Positions 43,731 to 52,431 of a stretch of DNA of 60,006 nucleotides are shown here, one piece after another. How positions within the stretch are numbered: position 1 is the stretch's first letter; every line of letters begins with the position of its first letter. Source of the DNA: Candidatus Colinaster scatohippi (GTDB lineage: Bacteria; Bacillota; Clostridia; Lachnospirales; Lachnospiraceae); contig JAGHUN010000031.1 of NCBI GenBank assembly GCA_018064805.1, positions 1 through 60,006 of the forward strand, given 5' to 3'. The notes beneath the pieces were generated by a model, which saw only the letters and a program-made list of their open reading frames with translations, did not search any database and was not told the DNA's origin. The translations under genes were made by a program, and so were the position numbers.

Positions 43731-45338
43731 TTATTTCCTGCCATATGTATAAAGAGTAGGCGTAATAAATTCTATTGGAGTTGCAATTTCAAACCTTTTA
43801 AGACTTTCATCAACATCCTTATTAATCTGCATAGCCTTTTCCCTACTGTATATATGGTCCTTATTGGCATTTGCATAATCCGGAAGCTCTGTCTTCTCAT
43901 AACCATCAAATCCGGCAAGGGCAATATTATTAACACTGATTCCATCTAAAAGTCTAATAAGCATAATCATCGGATTATCAACGATTAATGCCTCTTCATC
44001 AAGAAGATTACTGTATGAAAAAACATAATCAAATTCGCCCTTTGAACGAGTAACATTTGAGGTCGCAATAAGCTTAACATCCTTTTCTGTAGAGATACGT
44101 GTAGCCTGCTGAACATATCTTTTAGCATTACTTAAGAATGCATACTCCACATTATATTCACCCGGAATAAAATTAATTGCCATTATTACAGGGTTCTTTT
44201 CCCTGATATAATCATCGACCTCATTCTTATTGCTTCTAATAGTCTTACCGGGTCCAAGAAGCAGAACGTTTCTGCCTTTCAACTGATTCTCAAGTCTCTT
44301 ATAGCTTTCCGTGTCATCACACTGAATCTGCTGATATTCCACATACAGACTGTCAACATACTCCTGGCTGTACAACAGTTTCTTCTCACCCTCAAGTCTG
44401 CTAAGTATCTGGTTGATTCCACTCATGGAAAGCTTCTTTTTATTCATCAAATACGTAACATAATTGGGATGGCAATCATGCGTTGCCGATACATAGAATT
44501 TAAAAGAATATCCCCATGGTATTTCCCGATAAATATCGAGAATTGTCACATCTATTGCCTCCATTATCTGGTTAAGATGATAGTTTTTTCCAAGATTGTC
44601 ATTCATATATCCTGCGAGCAGCTCAAGTGGGGCATTTCCCGCACTCTTACCCATACCATACAGAGTACCGTCAACCAGAAGATTACGTTCTATGTCATCC
44701 TGCTCCATAAGTTCAACACAGTTAGCAAAGGCCAGCTGGAAATTATTATGAGCATGATATCCCAGTCTGATATCACTATTCAGATATTCATCCGCAAATC
44801 GAAGATAATGAATGAGCTGCTTTTTATGAAGAAGCCCGTAAGTATCTACCAGTGAAAAAGCAAAGGGATTAAGTTCATTAACCAAATCAATAAGTTCACG
44901 TAATTCATCATCCGAATAACTTGTAATAGACACTGCCTGTGCAAATACTTTATAACCAAGTGCCTTTATTTCACCACAAAAAGCAATGGCCTCATGCATT
45001 TTATGCTTCTTGAAGATTACTCTTATTCCATCAAGAACCGATTCCTGACATGGCAGTATATTACTTATATCACAGGTTCCATAATCAATCATTCCAAGTA
45101 TTGTGGATTTACCCTTTTCAAGCCCTTTAAATATCTCATTTACAGCCCTTGAATCAGGCATAATGGTCCTATCGATATCAAAGGGTCTCCTGTCATCAAG
45201 GAATCCTATTTCTATATAATCAACTTCGGCACTGACCAAACGCTCAAAGAGATTCACTATATTGTTATGACCGAATTGCCAGTCATTAACATACCCTCCG
45301 TCACGAAGCGTACAGTCAAGTAATTCAATACTACCCAT
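43731..45338 (-). CDS. DRE-TIM aldolase with an extra C-terminal Rossmann-like domain
   Basis: A 535-aa protein. Residues ~1-285 are an HMGL-like barrel: LDCTLRDGGYVNDW at the start (DRE-TIM signature), SLVDTYG (~160) and YHAHNNFQLA (~193, the HxHN metal site). After a linker comes a second domain (~350-535), where RNVLLLGPGKTIRSNK starts a nucleotide-type P-loop/Rossmann strand and AINFIPGEYNVEYAFLSNAKRY follows. I do not know a named family for that tail. It probably performs an aldol reaction on a keto acid and sugar; the tail may bind a nucleotide-linked substrate. GGAG precedes the ATG. Confidence 0.8.
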   Translation of the reverse strand: MGSIELLDCTLRDGGYVNDWQFGHNNIVNLFERLVSAEVDYIEIGFLDDRRPFDIDRTIMPDSRAVNEIFKGLEKGKSTILGMIDYGTCDISNILPCQESVLDGIRVIFKKHKMHEAIAFCGEIKALGYKVFAQAVSITSYSDDELRELIDLVNELNPFAFSLVDTYGLLHKKQLIHYLRFADEYLNSDIRLGYHAHNNFQLAFANCVELMEQDDIERNLLVDGTLYGMGKSAGNAPLELLAGYMNDNLGKNYHLNQIMEAIDVTILDIYREIPWGYSFKFYVSATHDCHPNYVTYLMNKKKLSMSGINQILSRLEGEKKLLYSQEYVDSLYVEYQQIQCDDTESYKRLENQLKGRNVLLLGPGKTIRSNKNEVDDYIREKNPVIMAINFIPGEYNVEYAFLSNAKRYVQQATRISTEKDVKLIATSNVTRSKGEFDYVFSYSNLLDEEALIVDNPMIMLIRLLDGISVNNIALAGFDGYEKTELPDYANANKDHIYSREKAMQINKDVDESLKRFEIATPIEFITPTLYTYGRK

Positions 45339-45371
45339 TATTGTCTCCTAATATACTAATTGCACATATTG

Positions 45372-46877
45372 CTAATATCTGCTTAAGCAATATACACATA
45401 AAACAAACCAGATAATTATGGTAAGCGACTGAAAAACAGCAACTCCATGCTGAAACTTCAGCACTTCCTTTTCAGGTATATTGTCTACCACCTTAATTTT
45501 GTCTGTAGGAAGATTAATAACTATCCAGGCTATCAGACATGCCAAACATAATGCTACTATAACCGGCATAAGTGATGGTATTCCAAGCTTTGAAAGAAAT
45601 CCATATACAGTAGGCCCATTCTCCATTGTATGCTCACCGCTTACTATATGGAACCACTCGCTAATAGGCGTGTAGTTAAAGTTAGTTGTACCACCAAATA
45701 CAAATGGCATACTGTCAAGATAAACCAAAAACATTGTCAGGGAATATCCCAGTTCAAGTAGAAGGTTGATACGTAGCTTTTCCGGATGTCTGTACATCAT
45801 AATAAAGGTCACCGGATACATAGCCACAATCCAGTATGGGTTTGGTGATGACATTGCATACAATAATGTCATGGATAAAAAGCCGGTAAACAGGACATCC
45901 TTCATTCTGTCTTCGCCACTTTTTCTTATAAAGCACCAAATACATAAAAGCATGAAAAGAACAATTAATGCCGAAGCAAAATATTCCTTTCTGATTGCAG
46001 GTATCTCAAAATAAAGCGTCTTATGATAGAAGTGCGACATAAAACCTGCATATTCCGAATCAAGAGTATCCGAAACTGTAGTCATGGAATAGTTACCGCT
46101 TTCCACAACTGCCTCACCGGCCGCATTAATACCCGTATTTGGTCTCTTAATCTTATCAAGCACAATTACTATCTTATACCATACCATTTGAAGCGGTATA
46201 AGAATCACACCGACAATCATATCTCTTATTATAAAAAGCAGTCTCTTCTCCTTAAGTAGTACAAGGGGAATAAACATAAAAATAGCCATATACTTGCAAT
46301 CAATTGAGAGCATCATAAATATTAGGAATTTACGGTAATCATCCTCAAGATAATAATTAATTCCCTTAAGAGCAAAATAAATATATATAGCATCGCACTG
46401 TGCAACCTGAAGAACAGGAAGGCATACAAGAAGCGATGTTGTAAAAATGTACAGCATCCATTTTGAATTATTTTGTGTAATTCCTGCTTTTTCAGCAAGC
46501 TTACACATTTCCTTAAGACACAATACAAAGAAAATCATGATGATAATCTTGTACCACCATACGGTCCATATATTTGCCGGCTCAAAGGGCCCAAAAAGCT
46601 TATAACAGATATTTACCGGAAGACACCATATCTGTCCTATGAACTGCTGAATAATTCCATATGGAAGTCTGTTATTACCCATCCACTCAAGCGATCCCGT
46701 CGACCAGTTAAGTAGTCCCGTATTATTCCAGAAATATCCCAGAAACATTGCTATATTATCTCCGTAGAACATATTAAATCCTACTAAAAAGAAAGCAATT
46801 CCGGCAAGAATCCACTCTAATTTGTTTGGTGTATCCGTATAAAATTTCTTAGTTAATTCTTCAATCTTTTTACGCAT
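45372..46877 (-). CDS. Polytopic membrane protein, GT-C-like mannosyltransferase candidate
   Basis: A 501-aa protein with about eleven or twelve predicted helices. The first outer loop carries FYGDNIAMFLG with an Asp and then ...WMGNNRLPYGIIQQF; GT-C enzymes use an Asp/Glu in this loop as catalytic base. SSPNPYWIVAMYP (~340) resembles the PxYW-type motif of alpha-mannosyltransferase-like families. It overlaps the flippase gene by eight bases and has AGGGA eight bases before its ATG. It probably adds a sugar from polyprenyl-phosphate after flipping. Family assignment is tentative. Confidence 0.6.
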   Translation of the reverse strand: MRKKIEELTKKFYTDTPNKLEWILAGIAFFLVGFNMFYGDNIAMFLGYFWNNTGLLNWSTGSLEWMGNNRLPYGIIQQFIGQIWCLPVNICYKLFGPFEPANIWTVWWYKIIIMIFFVLCLKEMCKLAEKAGITQNNSKWMLYIFTTSLLVCLPVLQVAQCDAIYIYFALKGINYYLEDDYRKFLIFMMLSIDCKYMAIFMFIPLVLLKEKRLLFIIRDMIVGVILIPLQMVWYKIVIVLDKIKRPNTGINAAGEAVVESGNYSMTTVSDTLDSEYAGFMSHFYHKTLYFEIPAIRKEYFASALIVLFMLLCIWCFIRKSGEDRMKDVLFTGFLSMTLLYAMSSPNPYWIVAMYPVTFIMMYRHPEKLRINLLLELGYSLTMFLVYLDSMPFVFGGTTNFNYTPISEWFHIVSGEHTMENGPTVYGFLSKLGIPSLMPVIVALCLACLIAWIVINLPTDKIKVVDNIPEKEVLKFQHGVAVFQSLTIIIWFVLCVYCLSRY

Positions 46878-48627
46878 CTATACTATCCCTGTCTCTTAGT
46901 ACCGCTTTGTGATCGCTTATTTCATAGATAAAATCGCAATTACGGATTGTTGTTAATCTGTGAGCAATAATTATAAGAGTCTTCTTACCTGCAAGGGAAT
47001 TAATTGCCTCCATTACAGCAGTCTCCGTGTCACCATCAAGGGCGCTTGTTGCCTCATCAAGAACAAGTACATCCGGATTATTATACAAAGCCCTGGCAAT
47101 TCCAATTCTCTGTCTCTGTCCACCGGATATTCTTACTCCTCCTTCTCCAATATACGAATCCACACCGCTTTCAAGTGTATCAACAAAATCTTTTAGCTGG
47201 GCTTCCACCAACACCTGCTCAATTCTGTCATCATCTATTTCATCATCTGTGAGTCCATATGCAATATTATGTTTTATTGTATCATCCATTAGATATATAC
47301 TCTGCGGAATATATCCAAGCTTATTATGCCATTCCGGCATATAGTCAGTAATGTCCTGTCCGTCAACCCTGATACAACCCTTCTGCGGCACAAGAACTCC
47401 TAAAATAATATCTGCCATTGTTGTCTTACCTGCTCCGGATGGTCCGATAAACGCAACTGATTTATTTTTAGGAATTTCTATCGTAGCATCCGATAAAACA
47501 TCACTATCAACCTCCGGATAATGGAAGGATATGTTATCAACGACAACTCCCTTCTCAAAAGGAAGCGTCTTCATCTCTCTATTTCTTAGCTTTAATTCTG
47601 TCTGTCTGGCAATTTCCTCAACCTCTTTGATATCATTATATACCGCTGATACCGCTGAATGATTGAACATTATTCTACTTATATAGCCGGTAATTCTATT
47701 AAAGGCAGGAAGAAGTCTGAAGGCTGCTACCGAAAAAACAGATATAGTCGTAATGAAGTATGTTGAATCCACTCCACGAAGTAATTTAAGCGCAATTACT
47801 CCCAGTATACCTCCAATACAGAAAGTCTCCATTATGGGCTTTGGTAAATATGCAAAGGTCTGATATGTGCAGTGATTGTGTGAAAAATCAGTATATATCT
47901 CGTTGTATCTGTCCTCAAAGTAGCCCTGTCTTTCCATAATCATGGTCTCTTTTATACCGCCAAAGGACTGCAGAAGCCATTTACCCATATTTCCACGACA
48001 CTGTCTTATATGTTCACCTCTGGCATTCAAGTCCTTTTTAAGAGCACGCACAATGATTCCCAATGCAATTACAATTACTATACCCACAGCTATTGTAATT
48101 GTCTTATCTGTGATCATTAAATATACAAAAAGCATGCTACATACAATAATTTCAACTGATACCTGCATTACTGATAAAACAGTATCAAACAAGGCAGAAG
48201 TATCATCAGAAACGTTTCGCATAAGCTCTGCGCTATTATACTTTAAAAAGAAGGTATAGGGCTGCTTCATGTATAATTTAAGCATCCTATGAGCCAATAT
48301 ACGCTGGTTGTTATATGTAAATCTGTATATTGCATAATTCATTACAGCAAGATATACATTTTTAACAACATATACTATGACCAGTGCTATAGCCAGAATT
48401 GCCAGAAATGCGTTTGTTGATCCCACTCCCAGCTGATTATACAGTCTGCTCATCCACTCGCTCTTTTCAACTGCTCTTGGGTCAACTGTTACTTCAATAA
48501 ACGGAAGTATTGCCGTAATTCCAAGAAGCTCGAAAATTGCACCTATCATAATCATAAACGCAATCAGAAGTATTTTTATTTTCTGTTTTCTGTCAAAAAT
48601 ATAATTTATCTTTTTAAGATCACCCAT
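46870..48627 (-). CDS. ABC exporter/flippase, fused permease and ATPase (PglK/MsbA type), copy 2
   Basis: A 585-aa half-transporter. Six helices (~15-330) precede the ATPase with GPSGAGKTT (~398), SGGQRQRIGIARAL (~500), LVLDEATSALD (~521) and AHRLTTI. The permease FLKYNSAELMRNVSDD parallels the FLNVNSAEIMRGITSD of copy 1, confirming common origin. Directly follows the priming phosphotransferase by two bases, so it is likely the flippase of the lipid-linked unit that enzyme starts. Expected to be a homodimer in the cytoplasmic membrane. Confidence 0.9.
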   Translation of the reverse strand: MGDLKKINYIFDRKQKIKILLIAFMIMIGAIFELLGITAILPFIEVTVDPRAVEKSEWMSRLYNQLGVGSTNAFLAILAIALVIVYVVKNVYLAVMNYAIYRFTYNNQRILAHRMLKLYMKQPYTFFLKYNSAELMRNVSDDTSALFDTVLSVMQVSVEIIVCSMLFVYLMITDKTITIAVGIVIVIALGIIVRALKKDLNARGEHIRQCRGNMGKWLLQSFGGIKETMIMERQGYFEDRYNEIYTDFSHNHCTYQTFAYLPKPIMETFCIGGILGVIALKLLRGVDSTYFITTISVFSVAAFRLLPAFNRITGYISRIMFNHSAVSAVYNDIKEVEEIARQTELKLRNREMKTLPFEKGVVVDNISFHYPEVDSDVLSDATIEIPKNKSVAFIGPSGAGKTTMADIILGVLVPQKGCIRVDGQDITDYMPEWHNKLGYIPQSIYLMDDTIKHNIAYGLTDDEIDDDRIEQVLVEAQLKDFVDTLESGVDSYIGEGGVRISGGQRQRIGIARALYNNPDVLVLDEATSALDGDTETAVMEAINSLAGKKTLIIIAHRLTTIRNCDFIYEISDHKAVLRDRDSIDA

Positions 48628-48629
48628 TA

Positions 48630-50042
48630 TTACTTAGATCCTTTTCTCAAAAGTACTACGCCTATTGTCTGCAGCAATATCTTAAAATCAAGTGAAAGCG
48701 ACCAGTTGTCAATGTATTCAAGGTCAAGTTTAACGACATCATCAAAATTCGTAATATCACTTCGACCGCTCACCTGCCAAAGGCCTGTAAGCCCCGGAGT
48801 AATGCTGAGTCGTCTTCTGTAATGAAGACTGTACTGCTCAAATTCATCGACTGTTGGTGGTCTGGTACCTATCAGACTCATGTCACCCTTAAGTATATTA
48901 AAGAACTGCGGAAGCTCATCAAGACTGGTCTTACGAATAAATTTGCCCACCCGGGTAATTCTCGGATCATTCTCAAGCTTAAACATTGGACCATCCATTT
49001 CATTCCTGTCCACATATTCCTTAAGGCGCTCCTCAGCATCTTTATACATAGATCTGAATTTATACATCTTAAAGCGTCTGCCATTCTTACCGACTCTCAT
49101 CTGAGAAAAAATAATCGGTCCTCTGGAATCGATAGCAATCGCAAGTGCAATAAACGGGGTAAGTACAACGGTGATAATAATTCCAACAATTGCACCCATT
49201 ATATCGAATACTCTCTTTACCAGTCTTCTTCTGTAATCAATCACATTAGGGCTATAGGTTACAACTACATGTCCGGCAAATGAACCTACGCTCTGAGTAG
49301 CTACCGGTCTGCTTATATCAAGTACACTGAGATTGCAGCACACACCCATAGTCTCGAAATAATCCAGGTATTTTTCTATGACCTTTGAGTCTGAGTCCGG
49401 AAGATAAATAAATGCCTCATCCATTGCGATTGTTGCAAGCGCTGACTCTATTTCCTCACCACACTGAATTATATGAATTCCTTCATACTCTTCATAGTCC
49501 ACCTCATCAAGAAGCGCTATCTCCGTTATCTGATAACTCCACGCCTGATCGCCGCGAATATCTTCCATTACCTTAGTTAAAAAGCGACTTTCAGTTACCA
49601 CAAGCACCTTATCGGCACCATTACTTTTTCTATAAAAACGAACCATCAGCTTCTTGAAGAGAATATGCGATAAATATGTAAGTATATACAGAACGATACC
49701 GAATACACCAAAGAGTATACGCGACATCACATGACTCTGCTTAAAAATAAACACCGCAAACCCCAGTGAAATAAGCAGAATCACATCATACTTAAGAACC
49801 GCCATTAATTCATCAAAATATCCACGTTTAAAAATAAAATGATTCCAGTCAAGAAGCAGTGCATACATAACACAGAAAAGCACAAGCAACAGGCAAATCA
49901 GGCCGCCGTTCTGACCAAATTTATTCAGTGTTCCATACCTGACCATATAAGAAACAAGATATGAACACACCACAACCATCACATCAATGATTATCAGCGA
50001 ATAAGTCTGTATTAAGTTATTTTTTTTGTTAAACGGATTCAC
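48630..50042 (-). CDS. Exopolysaccharide polyprenyl glycosylphosphotransferase (priming enzyme)
   Basis: A 470-aa member of the WbaP/CpsE family. Four N-terminal helices (~12-135), a soluble CoA-binding-like middle part, one helix (~280) and the catalytic C-terminal domain: FKMYKFRSMYKDAEE (~330), KTSLDELPQFFNILKGDMSLIGTRPP (~380) with the catalytic Asp-Glu, and ITPGLTGLWQVSGRS (~425). It transfers a sugar-1-phosphate from a nucleotide sugar to undecaprenyl phosphate and so starts the glycan. The start is probably GTG at 50042 (AGGTGG seven bases upstream), overlapping the upstream gene by 14 bases; the ORF track uses a TTG at 50060. Its position defines the right block as an assembly operon. 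Confidence 0.93.
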   Translation of the reverse strand: MNPFNKKNNLIQTYSLIIIDVMVVVCSYLVSYMVRYGTLNKFGQNGGLICLLLVLFCVMYALLLDWNHFIFKRGYFDELMAVLKYDVILLISLGFAVFIFKQSHVMSRILFGVFGIVLYILTYLSHILFKKLMVRFYRKSNGADKVLVVTESRFLTKVMEDIRGDQAWSYQITEIALLDEVDYEEYEGIHIIQCGEEIESALATIAMDEAFIYLPDSDSKVIEKYLDYFETMGVCCNLSVLDISRPVATQSVGSFAGHVVVTYSPNVIDYRRRLVKRVFDIMGAIVGIIITVVLTPFIALAIAIDSRGPIIFSQMRVGKNGRRFKMYKFRSMYKDAEERLKEYVDRNEMDGPMFKLENDPRITRVGKFIRKTSLDELPQFFNILKGDMSLIGTRPPTVDEFEQYSLHYRRRLSITPGLTGLWQVSGRSDITNFDDVVKLDLEYIDNWSLSLDFKILLQTIGVVLLRKGSK

Positions 50043-51141
50043 TAATATACCACCTGTCAAATAATAAAATATAGCTTAAGGTACATAATAAGGAGGCATT
50101 AATTATAAAGGTCGACTCCATAAACCAGACAAAAGTACAGGTAACTGCAAGAGTCATAAGTATTATGCTTCTTTCCTTATAAGCCTTTAATATAATCCAA
50201 TATATACTTCCAAGCATAAGAACAAGCATCACAATTCCATACAGGTAACCAAAGGATGCTATCCCATTATCAACCGCCTTCCCAAGTTCCCTTGGTCCCG
50301 GAAAAAGTCTCCAGTCCAAAAGATTGGCATAATCGTGACTCATATTAAGTCTCTGATTAAGAAAGCCATCGAGTTTTGCGCAAAAGCTGCTTTCAAAACA
50401 GCTATACCTGGCTCCTATAATTGAAACAACCGTACATGCAGTAACTGCAAAAGCCCCCAATATATATGGCAGCTTTGCCGCATTAAGCTTTTTAAAATAA
50501 TGACTAAATGCTGTCATAACAACAAGGATCGCAGTTGCTATAAGTCCCGTCTTAGATGCAGTAAGCAAATATAACAGAACATCCGCTACTAACAATATTA
50601 TGTAATGATATATTCCTCTTATACTCCTTCTGGCACAGATAAATAAAGCCGTAATATACCAGAACATACAGTGAATATTATTAGCATGATTAAAACCAAG
50701 ACACCATCGCTTCTCAATTCCATCACGGCCATAATCCTTAATTTCATATAGCCTTCCGTTAAGTCCCAGTGCTGCCATTCCAATAATAATTATTGTTCCA
50801 ACCAATGCTCCTATAAAGATAATATTGTATGATATTTCCCGTTTTACATCCTTGGATGCAATAATCATTACTGCAGCACGCAGTACATATTCATCACCCA
50901 TTGTAAAATAGGACACTGTACCAAGCAGGCCCAGTATTATAATTACAAGCCATTGCCTTTTAGTGTATTTGGTTGTTAATATCTTGCAGCCAAAAAGCAC
51001 AAATGCAAGTTGGGCGAATCTTCCGCGAAATGGAAGCGTAAATGATGACATATGATCTGTCATCATAATAGCCACCTCAATAACAATAGCTGCCACAAAT
51101 AAAATATTACCTAATTTTTCCCTGTTTTTAATCAATTGCAT
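50029..51141 (-). CDS. Wzy-like O-antigen/exopolysaccharide polymerase
   Basis: A 370-aa protein with about ten helices and little soluble sequence. KRWCLGFNHANNIHCMFWY (~145) resembles the GxGHxNxN region of EPS polymerases, and a long outer loop near 250-285 (FLNQRLNMSHDYANLLDWRLF) carries conserved-looking Arg and polar residues. Low sequence conservation is normal for Wzy. The context, directly before the priming enzyme and an ABC flippase, supports it. ATG at 51141 follows the SDR stop by three bases. Confidence 0.7.
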   Translation of the reverse strand: MQLIKNREKLGNILFVAAIVIEVAIMMTDHMSSFTLPFRGRFAQLAFVLFGCKILTTKYTKRQWLVIIILGLLGTVSYFTMGDEYVLRAAVMIIASKDVKREISYNIIFIGALVGTIIIIGMAALGLNGRLYEIKDYGRDGIEKRWCLGFNHANNIHCMFWYITALFICARRSIRGIYHYIILLVADVLLYLLTASKTGLIATAILVVMTAFSHYFKKLNAAKLPYILGAFAVTACTVVSIIGARYSCFESSFCAKLDGFLNQRLNMSHDYANLLDWRLFPGPRELGKAVDNGIASFGYLYGIVMLVLMLGSIYWIILKAYKERSIILMTLAVTCTFVWFMESTFIINASLLCTLSYILLFDRWYISESV

Positions 51142-51144
51142 CAA

Positions 51145-51882
51145 TTAATTCCCCGGATAGACATTAACCCCATTATACTTATCTGTCTCTTCATTCAGAA
51201 TATCATCTATAATGACATTCAGCTCTTCAACTGTATAATTACGCCCATTTTTGCTATTGGCAGCATTTAGGGCCACAATCTTCTCATCTACATTTGTTAG
51301 TAGCTTTGTTTCCATCATTGCCGGTGAAATACCTGTAATATATACATTTTTTCCCGAATACTCCAAGGACGCACTCTTTGTCAGTCCCCATAAGGCATTT
51401 TTTACAACTGCATATTCTGCCATATATTTAGGAGGATTTTCACAAACAACAGAAGAAAGCATAACCGCAATTCTTCCATATTTTCTTTTTGCCATATCAG
51501 GAAGAAAGGCGCTAAGCACTCTTCCCAGTGAGGTTACCTGAATATTAAAATCCTCAGCCACACCCATCCAGTCTGCATCCTTTATCTTACGATAATTAAG
51601 CTTTGCTGCCGGAAGATGCAGAATTCTGTCAGGACACTCAATTTCTGCCCTTATATATGAAATAAGTGATACTATATCATCGCTTCTGCTTAAATCTGCC
51701 CTAATAAGCTTAAGGTCAAAACCGGTTTCCTTTGCATGAACTGATAGTTCCTCAAGTTCATCACTCATAGTTCTGTACTGGGCAATTACCCCGGCATTGG
51801 CACCGAAATTCACCAGATGATTTATATATGCAATTCCTACATCCGAAGATGCACCCAAAATAAGATATCTAAGCTTATCCAT
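51145..51882 (-). CDS. Short-chain dehydrogenase/reductase (FabG-like)
   Basis: A 245-aa classical SDR. LILGASSDVGIAYINHL (~7) is the cofactor loop, ADLSRSDD follows, VMLSSVVCENPPKYMAEYAVVKNAL (~140-165) has the catalytic Ser and YxxxK. PAAK replaces the usual NNAG motif (~90). The family reduces 3-oxoacyl thioesters, or sugars. A MaoC-type hydratase gene comes just before it in transcription order, and an acyl carrier protein lies upstream in the same operon, so a hydroxyacyl intermediate is one possible substrate; a keto sugar is another. GAGGTAACAAA precedes the ATG. Confidence 0.88.
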   Translation of the reverse strand: MDKLRYLILGASSDVGIAYINHLVNFGANAGVIAQYRTMSDELEELSVHAKETGFDLKLIRADLSRSDDIVSLISYIRAEIECPDRILHLPAAKLNYRKIKDADWMGVAEDFNIQVTSLGRVLSAFLPDMAKRKYGRIAVMLSSVVCENPPKYMAEYAVVKNALWGLTKSASLEYSGKNVYITGISPAMMETKLLTNVDEKIVALNAANSKNGRNYTVEELNVIIDDILNEETDKYNGVNVYPGN

Positions 51883-51939
51883 TTTGTTACCTCTGTTGCC
51901 TCGACCGGATTGAATTGTCCGGCTTCCTATGCCATCCTG

Positions 51940-52353
51940 CTAGATTACACCGATCTGCATCTTTCCTCTGACAACCTTTTTGCCATCCTGATTAAGAATC
52001 TGGACTTTAACATCAAGCACATTAAAATTATCGTTCTTCTCTACTATCTCACCAAGCACAGTAAGACTGTCTCCCACATATACCGGATTCTTAAATATTG
52101 TCTCCACACTATGAATCAGACTTTTTTCTCCCGGAAGATACATTCCGGCAAGTGTTGACAAAAAAGAAGATGTAAGCATTCCGTAACAGATTCTGTCATT
52201 ATATCCTTTTGCCTTCGCATATTCAGCATCTGTATGCATCGGATTAATATCTCCCGTGATATCACGGAACTTATCAAGCATTTCCGCTGTCACCTTTACT
52301 TCAAACTTCTCTATCTGTCCCTTTTGTAATTCCTCATAGCTATATGTATTCAT
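51940..52353 (-). CDS. MaoC-like (R)-specific enoyl hydratase
   Basis: A 137-aa hotdog-fold protein. ITGDINPMHTDAEYAKAKGYNDRICYGML (quoted by its core, DINPMH) carries the catalytic Asp and His of the R-hydratase motif, followed by SSFLSTLAGMYLPG. ATG at 52353 has GGAGG five bases upstream; the ORF-track start at 52371 lies before that site. R-hydratases add water to crotonyl- or enoyl-thioesters, giving 3-hydroxyacyl groups. In a glycan operon with an acyl carrier protein it may prepare a hydroxyacyl decoration. Confidence 0.9.
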   Translation of the reverse strand: MNTYSYEELQKGQIEKFEVKVTAEMLDKFRDITGDINPMHTDAEYAKAKGYNDRICYGMLTSSFLSTLAGMYLPGEKSLIHSVETIFKNPVYVGDSLTVLGEIVEKNDNFNVLDVKVQILNQDGKKVVRGKMQIGVI

Positions 52354-52431
52354 ACTTCCTCCGGAATTCATTAAAAGCTGTTGCCGGACCTACTATAGAA
52401 GTCCCTATACAATAATATTCATTAAGGCAAC

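Noticed and set aside
51905-51922. CCGGA/TCCGG hairpin between the MaoC and SDR genes
   Set aside because: Only five base pairs and no T-tract on either strand; does not meet terminator expectations.
52372-52431. Internal promoter before the MaoC gene (TATAGT word)
   Set aside because: No acceptable -35 at 16-18 bases; the gap looks like plain AT-rich spacer.
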